A program made the translations under genes and the position numbers. Positions 1 to 8,989 of a DNA stretch of 64,000 nt are shown piece by piece. Where the stretch lies: positions 2,046,001 through 2,110,000 of the forward strand of contig NZ_CP023563.1 of NCBI RefSeq assembly GCF_002407185.1, written 5' to 3'. Numbering within the stretch: position 1 is the stretch's first letter; each line of letters starts with the position of its first letter. This DNA comes from Brachybacterium vulturis. Lineage in GTDB: Bacteria > Actinomycetota > Actinomycetes > Actinomycetales > Dermabacteraceae. The notes under the pieces are model-generated. The model did no database searches. It was not told the origin of the DNA and worked only from the letters and a program-made list of their open reading frames with translations.

Positions 1-351
1 GAGGATGGACCGGATCTCCTGGGTCAGCTCCTCGCCGCGCAGCTCCCAGACCTTCTTGCGACCGGCCCAGCCGACGGACGTGGTGGCCAGGAGCGTCACG
101 GCGGCGGCGCGCGGGCAGCGGTTGGCGGCGTACAGGACACCGGCACCGGCGGCGACGGCGCCGCTGACGCGGATGACGGTCCGCACGTCCACGAACCCGG
201 GGGCGGAGCTCTTGGCGATCGCGGAATCGGCCGCGTCGAACGCCTGCGGGTAGACATCGATCTCGCGCTCGGGGTGCAGAGCGGTGCGCACTCCCTCGAC
301 GACGAAGGGTGCAGCGAGCAGCGGCCGGGCGATGCGACGGACCAGAGACAT
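1..351 (-). CDS. DoxX family membrane protein (3' end outside window)
   Basis: Partial gene running off the left edge; 117 codons are visible from ATG at 351, preceded by an AGGA ribosome site about 5 nt upstream. The N-terminus (MSLVRRIARPLLAAPFVVEG) is typical of the small DoxX family of four-helix inner-membrane proteins, with a first hydrophobic helix followed by a GVRTALHPE segment and a later hydrophobic stretch. The biochemical role of DoxX proteins is diverse and poorly defined; some actinobacterial members act with superoxide dismutase in redox defence. It is divergent from sigR-rsrA, which would fit a redox link, but this is inference. The C-terminus is not seen. Confidence 0.75.
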   Translation of the reverse strand, partial: MSLVRRIARPLLAAPFVVEGVRTALHPEREIDVYPQAFDAADSAIAKSSAPGFVDVRTVIRVSGAVAAGAGVLYAANRCPRAAAVTLLATTSVGWAGRKKVWELRGEELTQEIRSIL

Positions 352-436
352 GGTGTCCTCACGTTCTCGACGGGGTCAGGAGGTCGGGCGATCCGGCCAT
401 GTCGGCCAGGTCACCGGCGTCCAGACTACCGCCCGG

Positions 437-462
437 GGAACATCTCCCGTGCCGTGCGCGTT
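437..462 (+). promoter_or_regulatory. Putative SigR/SigH-type promoter upstream of sigR
   Basis: GGAAC (437-441), exactly 18 nt, then GTT (460-462). This fits the SigR/SigH consensus GGAAT/C-N18-GTT known from Streptomyces and Mycobacterium. It lies upstream of the long open frame that extends SigR N-terminally, so it would make the sigma factor autoregulated. Seen directly as sequence; activity is inference. Confidence 0.55.
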
Positions 463-614
463 GTACTGGACGGCGCGGCACGGCGGTCGCGCCTCATGAC
501 GACCGCGCGGCGGCCGCATGACCACCGCAGGACGAGACGCCCACAGGCGTCGGGGAGGCAGACGGCCCATGACGGCTTCGGCGCTCGTGGACGCTCCGGC
601 CCGGCCCGGTGGCG

Positions 615-620
615 TAGGTT
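615..620 (+). promoter_or_regulatory. -10 hexamer of a leaderless sigR transcript
   Basis: TAGGTT lies 5 nt before the in-frame GTG at 626 (8 nt before ATG 629). There is no Shine-Dalgarno between them, so a transcript from this hexamer would begin at or next to the start codon. No good -35 is visible. Confidence 0.4.
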
Positions 621-625
621 TGAGG

Positions 626-1354
626 GTGATGACCCGAACAGATCCCGCCCTGGGCCCCGATGCGGGCCTCCCGGACCCCGCCCCCGTCGGGGACGCGCCG
701 GGGACCGCCGCTGCCCTGGACTTCGACTTCGAGGCCGAGGCGCTCTCGCACCTCGACTCCCTCTACGGCGGTGCGCTGCGGATGACCCGCAACCCGCACG
801 ACGCCGAGGACCTGGTGCAGGACACCTTCGTCAAAGCGTTCCGCGCCCGTGACCGCTTCACCCCCGGCACCAACATGCGTGCCTGGCTGTACCGGATCAT
901 GACCAACAGCTTCATCTCGATGTACCGGACCAAGCAGCGCCGCCCCAAGGAGGCCTGGACCGACACCGTCGAGGACTGGCAGCTGGCCGAGGTCGCCGGG
1001 CACACCAGCCGCGGACTGCGCTCCGCGGAGACCGAGGCGCTGGACCACCTGCCCGACTCCGCGGTCAAGGACGCCCTGGGCGAGCTGCGCGAGGACTACC
1101 GCATGGCGGTCTACCTCGCCGACGTCGAGGGCTTCGCCTACAAGGAGATCGCCGAGATCATGGACACCCCGATCGGGACCGTCATGTCCCGCCTGCATCG
1201 GGGGCGCCGCCAGCTGCGGGAGAAGCTCTCGGACTACGCCTACCGCAGCGGCTTCCTGCGCGGCGATCCGGCGAACGCCGCTGCACCACCCACCGGCGGC
1301 AGCACGACCGAGGGCACCACGAGCGGATCGACGGACCGGGAGGACGAACGATGA
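626..1354 (+). CDS. sigR: ECF RNA polymerase sigma factor, SigR/SigH type
   Basis: Group IV (ECF) sigma factor of the redox-sensing SigR/SigH branch. Region 2 shows [20 protein letters not shown] and the following TFVKAF; region 4 shows [20 protein letters not shown], the promoter-recognition helix-turn-helix. It overlaps the zinc anti-sigma gene by ATGA (1351-1354), the usual sigR-rsrA pairing, which fixes the subfamily. I place the short start at GTG 626/ATG 629, about 242 residues, because a -10-like hexamer sits just upstream. The same frame is open back to ATG 569, which has a GGGGAGG ribosome site, and further to ATG 518, so an N-terminally extended isoform is possible. A Ser/Thr/Gly-rich tail follows region 4. 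Start choice is the main uncertainty. Confidence 0.92.
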   Translation: MMTRTDPALGPDAGLPDPAPVGDAPGTAAALDFDFEAEALSHLDSLYGGALRMTRNPHDAEDLVQDTFVKAFRARDRFTPGTNMRAWLYRIMTNSFISMYRTKQRRPKEAWTDTVEDWQLAEVAGHTSRGLRSAETEALDHLPDSAVKDALGELREDYRMAVYLADVEGFAYKEIAEIMDTPIGTVMSRLHRGRRQLREKLSDYAYRSGFLRGDPANAAAPPTGGSTTEGTTSGSTDREDER

Positions 1355-1695
1355 CTCAGGACGATCTGACCGGCCGCGGTGGCCCCGGGAAGCGGGAGCG
1401 GCGCGATCTGCGCTTCGGGCTGGAGGAGGCGCTCGACGGTGAGCTGCCCGAGGAGATGGTCCAGCGCATGCAGCGCCACACCGATGACTGCCCGGAGTGC
1501 GCCGAGGAGTGGGAGCAAGTGCGGCGGATGAAGGAGCTGGTGCGTCGCAGCTGCGCCGATCGTGCCCCGTCGGAGCTGCGCGAGCGCATCGCAGTGCAGT
1601 GCCGCACCGTCTCGGTGACCCGCACGGATGCCGACGGCACCACGGTGCGCCTCACCCGCACCGAGACCGTCCGCCGCGGGTTCCCGGCCCCCTGA
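1351..1695 (+). CDS. rsrA: Zinc-binding anti-sigma factor, RsrA/RshA type
   Basis: 114-residue mycothiol-system-type anti-sigma factor. It carries the ZAS signature HTDDCPEC (His-x3-Cys-x2-Cys) around residues 42-49 and a further Cys in RRSCADR. In the family these residues bind zinc and form a disulfide on oxidation, which releases the sigma factor. Its start overlaps sigR by 4 nt, so the two are translationally coupled and made in similar amounts. The gene ends at a strong hairpin shared with the convergent bL37 gene. Confidence 0.92.
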   Translation: MTQDDLTGRGGPGKRERRDLRFGLEEALDGELPEEMVQRMQRHTDDCPECAEEWEQVRRMKELVRRSCADRAPSELRERIAVQCRTVSVTRTDADGTTVRLTRTETVRRGFPAP

Positions 1696-1755
1696 CAGCC
1701 GACTGTCCCCGCCCGCGCGGAGCCGATCCAGGTGCCGGAGGACCGGTGCACGCAC

Positions 1756-1793
1756 GACGACGGGCCGCTCCCGAGAGGGAACGGCCCGTCGTC
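1756..1793. terminator. Bidirectional hairpin between rsrA and bL37
   Basis: A 12-bp perfect stem (1756-1767 with 1782-1793) closes a 14-nt loop between two convergent genes. There is no clear T-run, which is common in high-GC actinobacteria. Confidence 0.75.
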
Positions 1794-1817
1794 ATGTCGC
1801 GCGCGGCGACGTCACGG

Positions 1818-1892
1818 TCAGCTGTTGGGGCGCTTGCCGTGATTCGCGCCGTTCTTGCGGCGAGCCTTGCGCTTGCGTCCTCGCTTGCTCAT
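1818..1892 (-). CDS. Ribosomal protein bL37 (24 residues)
   Basis: A 24-codon gene, ATG at 1892 to TGA at 1818, preceded by the strong ribosome site AAGGAAGGAG. The peptide starts MSKRGRKRKARRKNGANHGK and ends RPNS; almost half its residues are Lys or Arg. This is the characteristic sequence of the tiny actinobacterial large-subunit protein bL37, which is usually missed by gene finders because of its size. It is transcribed alone, toward the rsrA terminator. Confidence 0.85.
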   Translation of the reverse strand: MSKRGRKRKARRKNGANHGKRPNS

Positions 1893-2012
1893 CACGATCT
1901 CCTTCCTTCGCCCGGATGACCTGACGATTGTGCCACATCGCGCCGGGAGCGGCGGTGCCGGGAGCGGTGTCCCCCCGGCGCTGAGTCCGAGGTCACTCGG
2001 GAGGCGACGGCC

Positions 2013-2657
2013 TCAGGAGGAGGTGCCCAGCCAGCGGCCGAAACCGCCGTGGAGCACCAGCCAGGCGATCAGGCCGTAGCCGGTCTGCCCGGGATGGTCG
2101 CCGGCGGAGCGGGCGAGGTCGGACTCCCACTGGTCGTGGCCGATCAGGCCGCCGACCGTGTCGACGTAGGGGATGCGGCGCCGGGAGCAGACGTCCTCGA
2201 ACGCACCGGAGAGCTCCTGCACCGCGGCGGTGGTCCCGGGGTTCGTGCTGGGGGTCGGTCCCACCACGAAGGCCGGGATGCGCAGGCGCTCCAGCCCGTC
2301 GAGCACCTTGGCGAGGTTCAGCCGGGAGCGGGCCAGGGAGATGCCGGCACCGACGTCGGCACGACCCATCGCCAGCACCACGCGGTTGTCCACGGAGCCA
2401 TCGGCCTGCCCCTGCGTCGAGAAGCGACGCTGCACGTCCTCGTCCCAGCGGTCCGCGAGCTCGGCGGAGGTCTCCGCGGGCAGTGCTGCGCTGAACACGT
2501 CGATGCGGTTGGCCGCTCCCTGCTCGCTGGCCACGGCACGGCCGAGCCATCCCAGCGCCCGAGCGTCACCCACCCCTGCCAGGAGCTCGTCTCCGAGCGC
2601 GATGATGCGGATCCGGGACTCCGGAGACGGGGTGGGCGTCATGGGCACTGTGGGCAC
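2013..2657 (-). CDS. SGNH/GDSL-like protein with altered catalytic Ser block
   Basis: About 214 residues, from GTG 2657 with AGGAGG 5 nt upstream (2663-2668); ATG 2642 is an internal alternative with no ribosome site at proper distance. The fold resembles GDSL/SGNH esterases: an N-terminal block reading IRIIALGDELLAG, a middle GRADVG segment, and a C-terminal DHPGQTGYGLIAWL corresponding to the Asp/His block. The position of the catalytic Ser in GDS is Glu (GDE), so classical esterase activity is doubtful; I recall similar GDE versions in other Micrococcales. No signal peptide is visible. It lies downstream of kgd, behind a hairpin and with its own -10-like TAGAGT. Substrate unknown. Confidence 0.7.
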   Translation of the reverse strand: MPTVPMTPTPSPESRIRIIALGDELLAGVGDARALGWLGRAVASEQGAANRIDVFSAALPAETSAELADRWDEDVQRRFSTQGQADGSVDNRVVLAMGRADVGAGISLARSRLNLAKVLDGLERLRIPAFVVGPTPSTNPGTTAAVQELSGAFEDVCSRRRIPYVDTVGGLIGHDQWESDLARSAGDHPGQTGYGLIAWLVLHGGFGRWLGTSS

Positions 2658-2688
2658 CGGGACCTCCTGGGCGGGGACGGGATCGTCA

Positions 2689-2694
2689 ACTCTA
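2689..2694 (-). promoter_or_regulatory. -10-like TAGAGT for the SGNH gene
   Basis: TAGAGT on the minus strand, just past the kgd terminator hairpin and about 31 nt before the GTG start. The same hexamer occurs before hom. No clear -35. Confidence 0.35.
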
Positions 2695-2702
2695 ACGGCG
2701 GC

Positions 2703-2730
2703 GCGGGCCACGGGCGAACCCGTGACCCGC
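2703..2730 (-). terminator. Terminator hairpin of kgd with TTCG tetraloop
   Basis: A 12-bp stem, one G-T pair, closed by TTCG, 9 nt beyond the kgd stop codon. UUCG loops are especially stable. Confidence 0.65.
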
Positions 2731-2738
2731 GGCGGTGC

Positions 2739-5700
2739 TCAGGCCTCGAAGGCCCGGTCGAGCAGATCCTCCTGCTCGAGCTTGTGCCTCGCGTTCGAAC
2801 CGGTCGCCGGGGAGGCGGAGGCGGCACGAGCGACGACCCGCAGCGTGCGGCCGACCTCGACGGCGAAGTTCATCGCCATGAAGCTCCAGGCGCCCTGGTT
2901 CTGCGGCTCCTCCTGGACCCAGGTCAGCGATGCCTCCGGGTAGCTCTCCAGGACCGCCTGCAGCTGCTCGGTGGGCAACGGGTAGAGCTGCTCGACCCGC
3001 ACGATCGCCGTATCGGTGATGCCCTGCTTCTCACGCCGGGCGACGAGGTCCCAGTAGACCTTGCCGGAGGTCAGCAGCACCCGGCTCACATCGGCCGGAT
3101 CCACGGTGGTATCCGGCAGGACGGGCTCGAACGTCCCGGTGGTGAAGTCCTCGACCGCACTGACCGCGGCCTTGTTGCGCAGCATCGACTTCGGGGTGAA
3201 GACGATCAGCGGCTTCTTCGGCTCGGTGAGCGCCTGCCTGCGCAGGAGGTGGAAGTAGCTCGCCGGGGTGGACGGCGCCGAGACCCGCATGTTGTGCTCC
3301 GCGCACAGCTGGAGGAAGCGTTCGATGCGGGCGGAGGAGTGGTCCGGCCCCTGGCCCTCGTAGCCGTGGGGGAGGAGCATGACCACGCTCGACTTCTGGC
3401 CCCACTTCTGCTCGGAGGCGGAGATGAACTCGTCGATGATGGTCTGCGCGCCGTTGACGAAGTCCCCGAACTGCGCCTCCCACAGCACCAGCGACTGCGG
3501 GCTCTCGACCGAGTAGCCGTACTCGAACCCGAGCGCCGCGAACTCCGAGAGCGAGGAGTCGTAGACGTTGAACCGCGCCTGGTCGTCGGAGAGGTAGGAG
3601 AGCGGGGTCCAGGTGTCGCCGTTGTCGTGATCGATGAGCACGCTGTGGCGCTGGACGAAGGTGCCACGGCGGGAGTCCTGGCCGGCCAGGCGCACGCGAT
3701 GGCCCTGCAGCAGCAGCGATCCGAAGGCCAGCAGCTCGCCGAAGGACCAGTCGATGCTGCCTGCGGTGGCCATCTGGGCGCGGCGCTGCAGCACGGTCAT
3801 CAGCTTGGGATGGACCTCGAAGGAGGCGGGGACCTCCGAATGCGCCTTCCCGATCCGTTCGAGCACATCGGCCTCGACCGCGGTCTGCGCCGGCGTATCG
3901 TCGGCGCCGCCCTTCTGAGCATCCGGCAGGTCCAGGCCCTGGACGTGCTCCTGCGACGAGGTCTCGGTGGACGGCGCCGTGCGGATGGAGGCGAAGGCCT
4001 CGTCCAGATGCTCCTGGAAGTTGCGCACCAGCCCTTCGGTCTCCTCCTCGGTGAGGTCGCCGCGCTCGATGAGCGCCTCCGTGTAGAGCTTGCGGGTCGA
4101 GGGCTTCTCGGCGATCAGCTTGTACATCTCGGGCTGCGTCATCGAGGGGTCGTCGCCCTCGTTGTGCCCGCGGCGGCGGTAGCACTGCATATCGATGACC
4201 ACGTCGCGGTGGAACCTCTGACGGAACTCGAAGGCGATCTCGGCGACCCGCACGCAGGCCTCCGGATCGTCGCCGTTGACATGGAAGATCGGCAGCTGCG
4301 TGGACTTGGCGACGTCGGTCGAGTAGAAGGACGAGCGCGAGGAGTCCGGCAGCGTGGTGAAGCCGATCTGATTGTTGATGATCACGTGGATCGTGCCGCC
4401 GGTGCGGTAGCCGCGCAGCTCGGAGAGGTTCAGGGTCTCGGTGACCACGCCCTGGCCGGCGAAGGCGGCATCGCCGTGCACGAGGACCGGCAGCACCGGG
4501 AACTCCTCGGGACGCTCGAGACGGTCCTGCTTGGCGCGGACGATGCCTTCGAGGACCGGGTTCACGGCCTCCAGGTGGGAGGGGTTCGCGGCGAGGTACA
4601 CCTTGGTGCTCTCGCCGTCGTGCGAGGTGTAGGAGCCCTCGGTGCCCAGGTGGTACTTCACGTCGCCGGAGCCGAGCTTCTCGCCGTAGTTGCCCTCGAA
4701 CTCCTGGAAGATCTGCCCGTAGCTCTTGCCGGCCAGGTTCGAGAGCACGTTGAGCCGGCCCCGGTGGCTCATCCCGATGGCCACCTCCTCCATGCCGTCG
4801 TGCGCGGCGCCGTGCAGCACGGCGTCGAGCATCGGGATGACCGCCTCGCCGCCCTCGAGGGAGAAGCGCTTCTGTCCCACGAACTTCGTCTGCAGGAACG
4901 TCTCGAACGCCTCGGCGGAGTTGAGGCGATCCATGATGTGGGTGAGCTCGGCCTTGTCGAACGGCCGGCGCGGGATCTCCATCTTCTGCTGGATCCAGGC
5001 GCGCTCCTCCGGGTCGGAGATGTGCATGTACTCCACACCGATGGTGCGGCAGTACGCATCGCGCAGCAGGCCGAGGATGTCGCGCAGGGACATCTTGTCC
5101 TTGCCGCCCAGTCCACGGGTGGGGAAGGAGCGGTCCAGGTCCCACAGGGTCAGCCCGTAGGTCTCGACGTCCAGATCCGGGTGGGTGCGCACCTTGTACT
5201 GCAGCGGATCGGTGTCCGCCATCAGATGCCCGCGCACGCGGTAGGCGTGGATCATGTCCATCACCCGGGCCAGACGCTCGGAGGTGGTGTGCCGGAAGGG
5301 GTTGTCCGGCACCCAGCGGACCGGCTGATAGGGCAGACGCAGCGAGGCGAAGACCCGGTCGTAGAAGCCGTCCTTGCCCAGCAGCTTGTCGCCCATCCGC
5401 TTGAGGAACTCGCCGGAGGCGGCGCCCTGGATGATGCGGTGGTCGTAGGTCGAGGTCAGCGTCATGACCTTCGAGATCGCGAGCTCGGCGAGGGTGGCGG
5501 GGCTCGCGCCCTGGAACTGCGCGGGGTAGTCCATCGCGCCGACGCCGACGATCACGCCCTGGCCCTGCATGAGGCGGGGGATGGAGTGGACGGTGCCGAT
5601 GCCGCCGGGGTTGGTCAGCGAGACCGTGGTGTGCGAGAAGTCCTCCATCGTGAGCTTGCCGGCGCGGGCCTTGGCCACGACCTCCTCGTAGGCCTTCCAG

Positions 5701-6611
5701 AAGCCGCGGAAGTCGAAGCGCTGGGCGGCCTTGATGCTCGGCACCACCAGGCCGCGGGAGCCGTCGGGCCGCGGCATGTCGATCGCGAGCCCGAAGTTGA
5801 TGTCCTCGCGCTTGAGCAGGAGCGGCTTGCCCTTCTCATCGACGTCGAAGCCGTTGTTCATGTCGTTGACCTCGGTGATCGCCTCGATCATCGCCCAGCC
5901 GATCAGGTGGGTGAAGGAGACCTTGCCCGCGCGATGGCGCTTGAGGTGGTTGTTGATCACCAGGCGGTTGTCGAACAGCAGCTTCACCGGGACGTCGCGC
6001 ACCGAGGTGGCGGTGGGCACCTCGAGGGACTCGGCCATGTTGCGCACGATCGCCGCAGCGGGACCGCGGAGCTTGACGGCCTCGGGCTCCCGCAGCTCGA
6101 CCACAGGGATCTGTGCGGTGGTGGTGGGGACCTTCGCCGGGCGGTCCGAGGTCGTGGAGACAGCGGGCTGCGCGGAGGCGGCGGAGTCCTTGGAGGTGTC
6201 GGCGTTCACGGCAGGGGATTCCTTCGGAGACTGAGAGACGGTCGCGGGGGCGGCGGTCGAGGAGGTGGAGGAGGTCGACGTGCCCTTCGCGGGCGCGGAG
6301 CTCGAGGGAGCTGCCGGCGGCGGTCCTCCGGGGTCCGCCTTCGTCGGCGGCGCCTCCGGCGACGTCGCTCCCGAGGAGGGTGCGGCCGAGCCCGTCGACG
6401 TCGACGGTGACGTCGGGGAGGACTCGGAGGGCTCGGAGGAGGTCTCGGAGGCGGAGGCGGCGGAGGTCACCGAGCCCTGGCCGGAGAAGAACTCCGCCCA
6501 ACTGGGATCGACGCTCGAGGGATCCTCGCGCCACTGCTCGCGCAGTGCGTCCACGAGCCACTGATTCGGGCCGAACTCCGCGGAGTCGGAGTCCTGTGTC
6601 TGCTGTGACAC
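2739..6611 (-). CDS. kgd: Multifunctional 2-oxoglutarate dehydrogenase E1/E2 (Kgd)
   Basis: 1290-residue actinobacterial Kgd/OdhA, decarboxylating 2-oxoglutarate with thiamine diphosphate for the TCA cycle. Order: short N-terminal module (AEFGPNQWLVDALREQW), a long Ser/Ala/Pro/Thr-rich linker to about residue 190, an E2-like succinyltransferase core with the DHR motif near residue 389, then the E1 core with GDAAFAGQG near residue 712 and a C-terminal transketolase-like domain. The lipoyl domain of ordinary E2 is absent, as known for this family, which works with a separate lipoylated E2. I prefer GTG 6611, because the downstream peptide starts like known Kgd proteins; the frame is open to ATG 6689. 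TAGGCT (6664-6659) may be its -10. Confidence 0.95.
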   Translation of the reverse strand: MSQQTQDSDSAEFGPNQWLVDALREQWREDPSSVDPSWAEFFSGQGSVTSAASASETSSEPSESSPTSPSTSTGSAAPSSGATSPEAPPTKADPGGPPPAAPSSSAPAKGTSTSSTSSTAAPATVSQSPKESPAVNADTSKDSAASAQPAVSTTSDRPAKVPTTTAQIPVVELREPEAVKLRGPAAAIVRNMAESLEVPTATSVRDVPVKLLFDNRLVINNHLKRHRAGKVSFTHLIGWAMIEAITEVNDMNNGFDVDEKGKPLLLKREDINFGLAIDMPRPDGSRGLVVPSIKAAQRFDFRGFWKAYEEVVAKARAGKLTMEDFSHTTVSLTNPGGIGTVHSIPRLMQGQGVIVGVGAMDYPAQFQGASPATLAELAISKVMTLTSTYDHRIIQGAASGEFLKRMGDKLLGKDGFYDRVFASLRLPYQPVRWVPDNPFRHTTSERLARVMDMIHAYRVRGHLMADTDPLQYKVRTHPDLDVETYGLTLWDLDRSFPTRGLGGKDKMSLRDILGLLRDAYCRTIGVEYMHISDPEERAWIQQKMEIPRRPFDKAELTHIMDRLNSAEAFETFLQTKFVGQKRFSLEGGEAVIPMLDAVLHGAAHDGMEEVAIGMSHRGRLNVLSNLAGKSYGQIFQEFEGNYGEKLGSGDVKYHLGTEGSYTSHDGESTKVYLAANPSHLEAVNPVLEGIVRAKQDRLERPEEFPVLPVLVHGDAAFAGQGVVTETLNLSELRGYRTGGTIHVIINNQIGFTTLPDSSRSSFYSTDVAKSTQLPIFHVNGDDPEACVRVAEIAFEFRQRFHRDVVIDMQCYRRRGHNEGDDPSMTQPEMYKLIAEKPSTRKLYTEALIERGDLTEEETEGLVRNFQEHLDEAFASIRTAPSTETSSQEHVQGLDLPDAQKGGADDTPAQTAVEADVLERIGKAHSEVPASFEVHPKLMTVLQRRAQMATAGSIDWSFGELLAFGSLLLQGHRVRLAGQDSRRGTFVQRHSVLIDHDNGDTWTPLSYLSDDQARFNVYDSSLSEFAALGFEYGYSVESPQSLVLWEAQFGDFVNGAQTIIDEFISASEQKWGQKSSVVMLLPHGYEGQGPDHSSARIERFLQLCAEHNMRVSAPSTPASYFHLLRRQALTEPKKPLIVFTPKSMLRNKAAVSAVEDFTTGTFEPVLPDTTVDPADVSRVLLTSGKVYWDLVARREKQGITDTAIVRVEQLYPLPTEQLQAVLESYPEASLTWVQEEPQNQGAWSFMAMNFAVEVGRTLRVVARAASASPATGSNARHKLEQEDLLDRAFEA

Positions 6612-6734
6612 TCTGAGATCGCCAGCCTTCTCACGGTCGGGTGATACGGAATGCTCCCAGCCTAGCGGCAGGAGATGCTCACCGTGCACGGTCCTCGGTG
6701 CTCGACCGGCGAAGATGCTGTGGAGTGCGTGACA

Positions 6735-7825
6735 TCACGGGGTCGCCGCGGTGTCCGGCAGCATCACCCGGATCAGGGACGAGCGTCCCTCCTGGGCATG
6801 CTCGCTGCGGGGATCGTCGAGCACCTCGATCGAACCGCCGTGCAGGCCCACGGCCCAGCGCGCGATCGCCAGGCCCAGCCCGGTGCCGCCGGAGGTGTCG
6901 GCATAGCCGCCGCGCTGGAACCGCTCGAACACCCGGGAGCGGTCCTCGCGGGCGATGCCGGGCCCCTCGTCGTGCACATCGATGCGCACCCCGTCGTCCT
7001 GCTCGGTGCGGGCGGCCGAGACGTGGATCCGGCCTCCGGCCGGAGAGTGCCGGGCGGCGTTCTCCAGCAGGTTGTGGATCACCTGATGCAGTCGCGCGGC
7101 GTCGGCGGGGACCGCCAGGTCGGCGGGCTCGACGTCGATGATCCAGCGCACGTCGCGGCCGCCCGAGGCGAGGGAGGCGGCATCGACCACCTCGTGGAGG
7201 AACGGCGTGAGCTCCACCTCCTCGACGTCCAGCTCGACCACCCCGGCATCGAGACGGGAGAGATCCAGCAGGTGGTCCACCAGCTGCGAGAGCCGTTCGG
7301 TCTCGGTCAACGCCACCTCGAGCGCGGCCGGATCCGGTTCGGTCACACCGTCCACCAGGTTCTCCAGCTGCGCGCGCAGTCCGGTCACCGGGGTGCGCAG
7401 CTCATGGGAGACGTTCGCGACCAGGTCCCGGCGCATCCGATCGGTCTGCTCGAGCTCGGAGGCCATGGTGGAGAACGCGGAGGCCAGCTGACCCACCTCG
7501 TCCCGGCTGGTGGTGCTGACGGCGCGGCTGTAGTCCCCGCGGGCCATGGCGCGCGCGGCACCGGTCATCTCCCGCAGCGGAGAGGTCATCCCGCGGGCGA
7601 GGAGCTGGGTGAACACCAGCGCCGCGATCACCACCAGCGGCAGCGCCAGCAGCGGCTGGATCCCGGCGCGGATGCTCACCTGGGTCAGCAGTGCGGCCAC
7701 GCTCACGCTCGCCCCGACCAGGATCCCGAGCTTGACCTTGAAGGAGTGGAACCTGTCCAGCGGGCGGACGTCCAAGCGATCCGGTACCCGCCGCTGAGCA
7801 TCGCCCGCGCCATCGGCCGCTGGGG

Positions 7826-7829
<4 letters not shown>
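6735..7829 (-). CDS. Two-component sensor histidine kinase
   Basis: 364 residues, ATG 7829 overlapping the stop of the response-regulator gene (ATGA). Two membrane helices lie near the N-terminus (about residues 33-55 and 58-80) with almost no extracytoplasmic segment between them, so the signal may be sensed in the membrane. A HAMP domain follows (RGMTSPLREMTGAARAMARG), then the phospho-accepting His in VSHELRTP near residue 140, an N box (HQVIHNLLENAARHS), and G boxes (DEGPGIARED, GGTGLGLAIARW). All catalytic boxes are intact. Signal and regulon cannot be read from the sequence. Confidence 0.93.
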
Positions 7830-8647
<818 letters not shown>

Positions 8648-8653
8648 GGCGCC

Positions 8654-8659
8654 ACTGTA
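8654..8659 (-). promoter_or_regulatory. -10 hexamer TACAGT of leaderless response-regulator mRNA
   Basis: TACAGT, then GGCGCC (6 nt), then the ATG start. The spacing places the transcription start at the first base of the start codon or within a base of it. Confidence 0.5.
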
Positions 8660-8844
8660 GACGCCGCGGGCTGGGAGCACACGGGATCCGTGACGCGGCG
8701 TGCGGGGCGCTCCCCGGAAGCGGGCAGGACGGCACGGAATGTGATCCACGGGTCGTCCCGAGCTCCGCCGGAGTGATCTGGTGCGCGCGTGGCGGGCCGC
8801 GCTCGTCAAGATCGGGCAACCTTTGGGGCATCTGGGCAAAAACT

Positions 8845-8878
8845 TGGCAATGACCGCGTGGGAGTGGTCGTCATGCCA
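8845..8878. repeat. Imperfect inverted repeat upstream of M23 peptidase
   Basis: The arm TGGCAATGACC (8845-8855) and the arm ending TCATGCCA (8866-8878) are complementary apart from small bulges. It could be an operator for the adjacent response regulator or an RNA hairpin; nothing distinguishes these. Confidence 0.35.
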
Positions 8879-8989
8879 GGTGGGGGGCACGTAGGTTGAT
8901 CCAGGTTGTTCGGCGACGCGTCCTTCCCCTGTCCGGCGTCACGATCGCTTGGACGAGATCTACACAGTCGCAATGGAAGAGGTCAGCAC

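Larger units (their letters stand above)
8648..8989. other. Divergent intergenic region, response regulator / M23 peptidase
   Basis: 342 bases without a gene that I can support. It holds the response-regulator -10 (8654-8659, minus), an imperfect inverted repeat (8845-8878), and TAGGTT at 8892-8897 as a possible -10 for the peptidase gene. The AT content rises around 8820-8850. I compared it by eye with the ydaO c-di-AMP riboswitch pattern and see no match. Confidence 0.5.

Noticed and set aside
2049-6410. A 1453-codon open frame on the plus strand opposite kgd
   Set aside because: Antisense shadow of a GC-rich gene. The translation is His/Gly/Arg/Asp-rich without any family motif, while the minus strand encodes intact Kgd.
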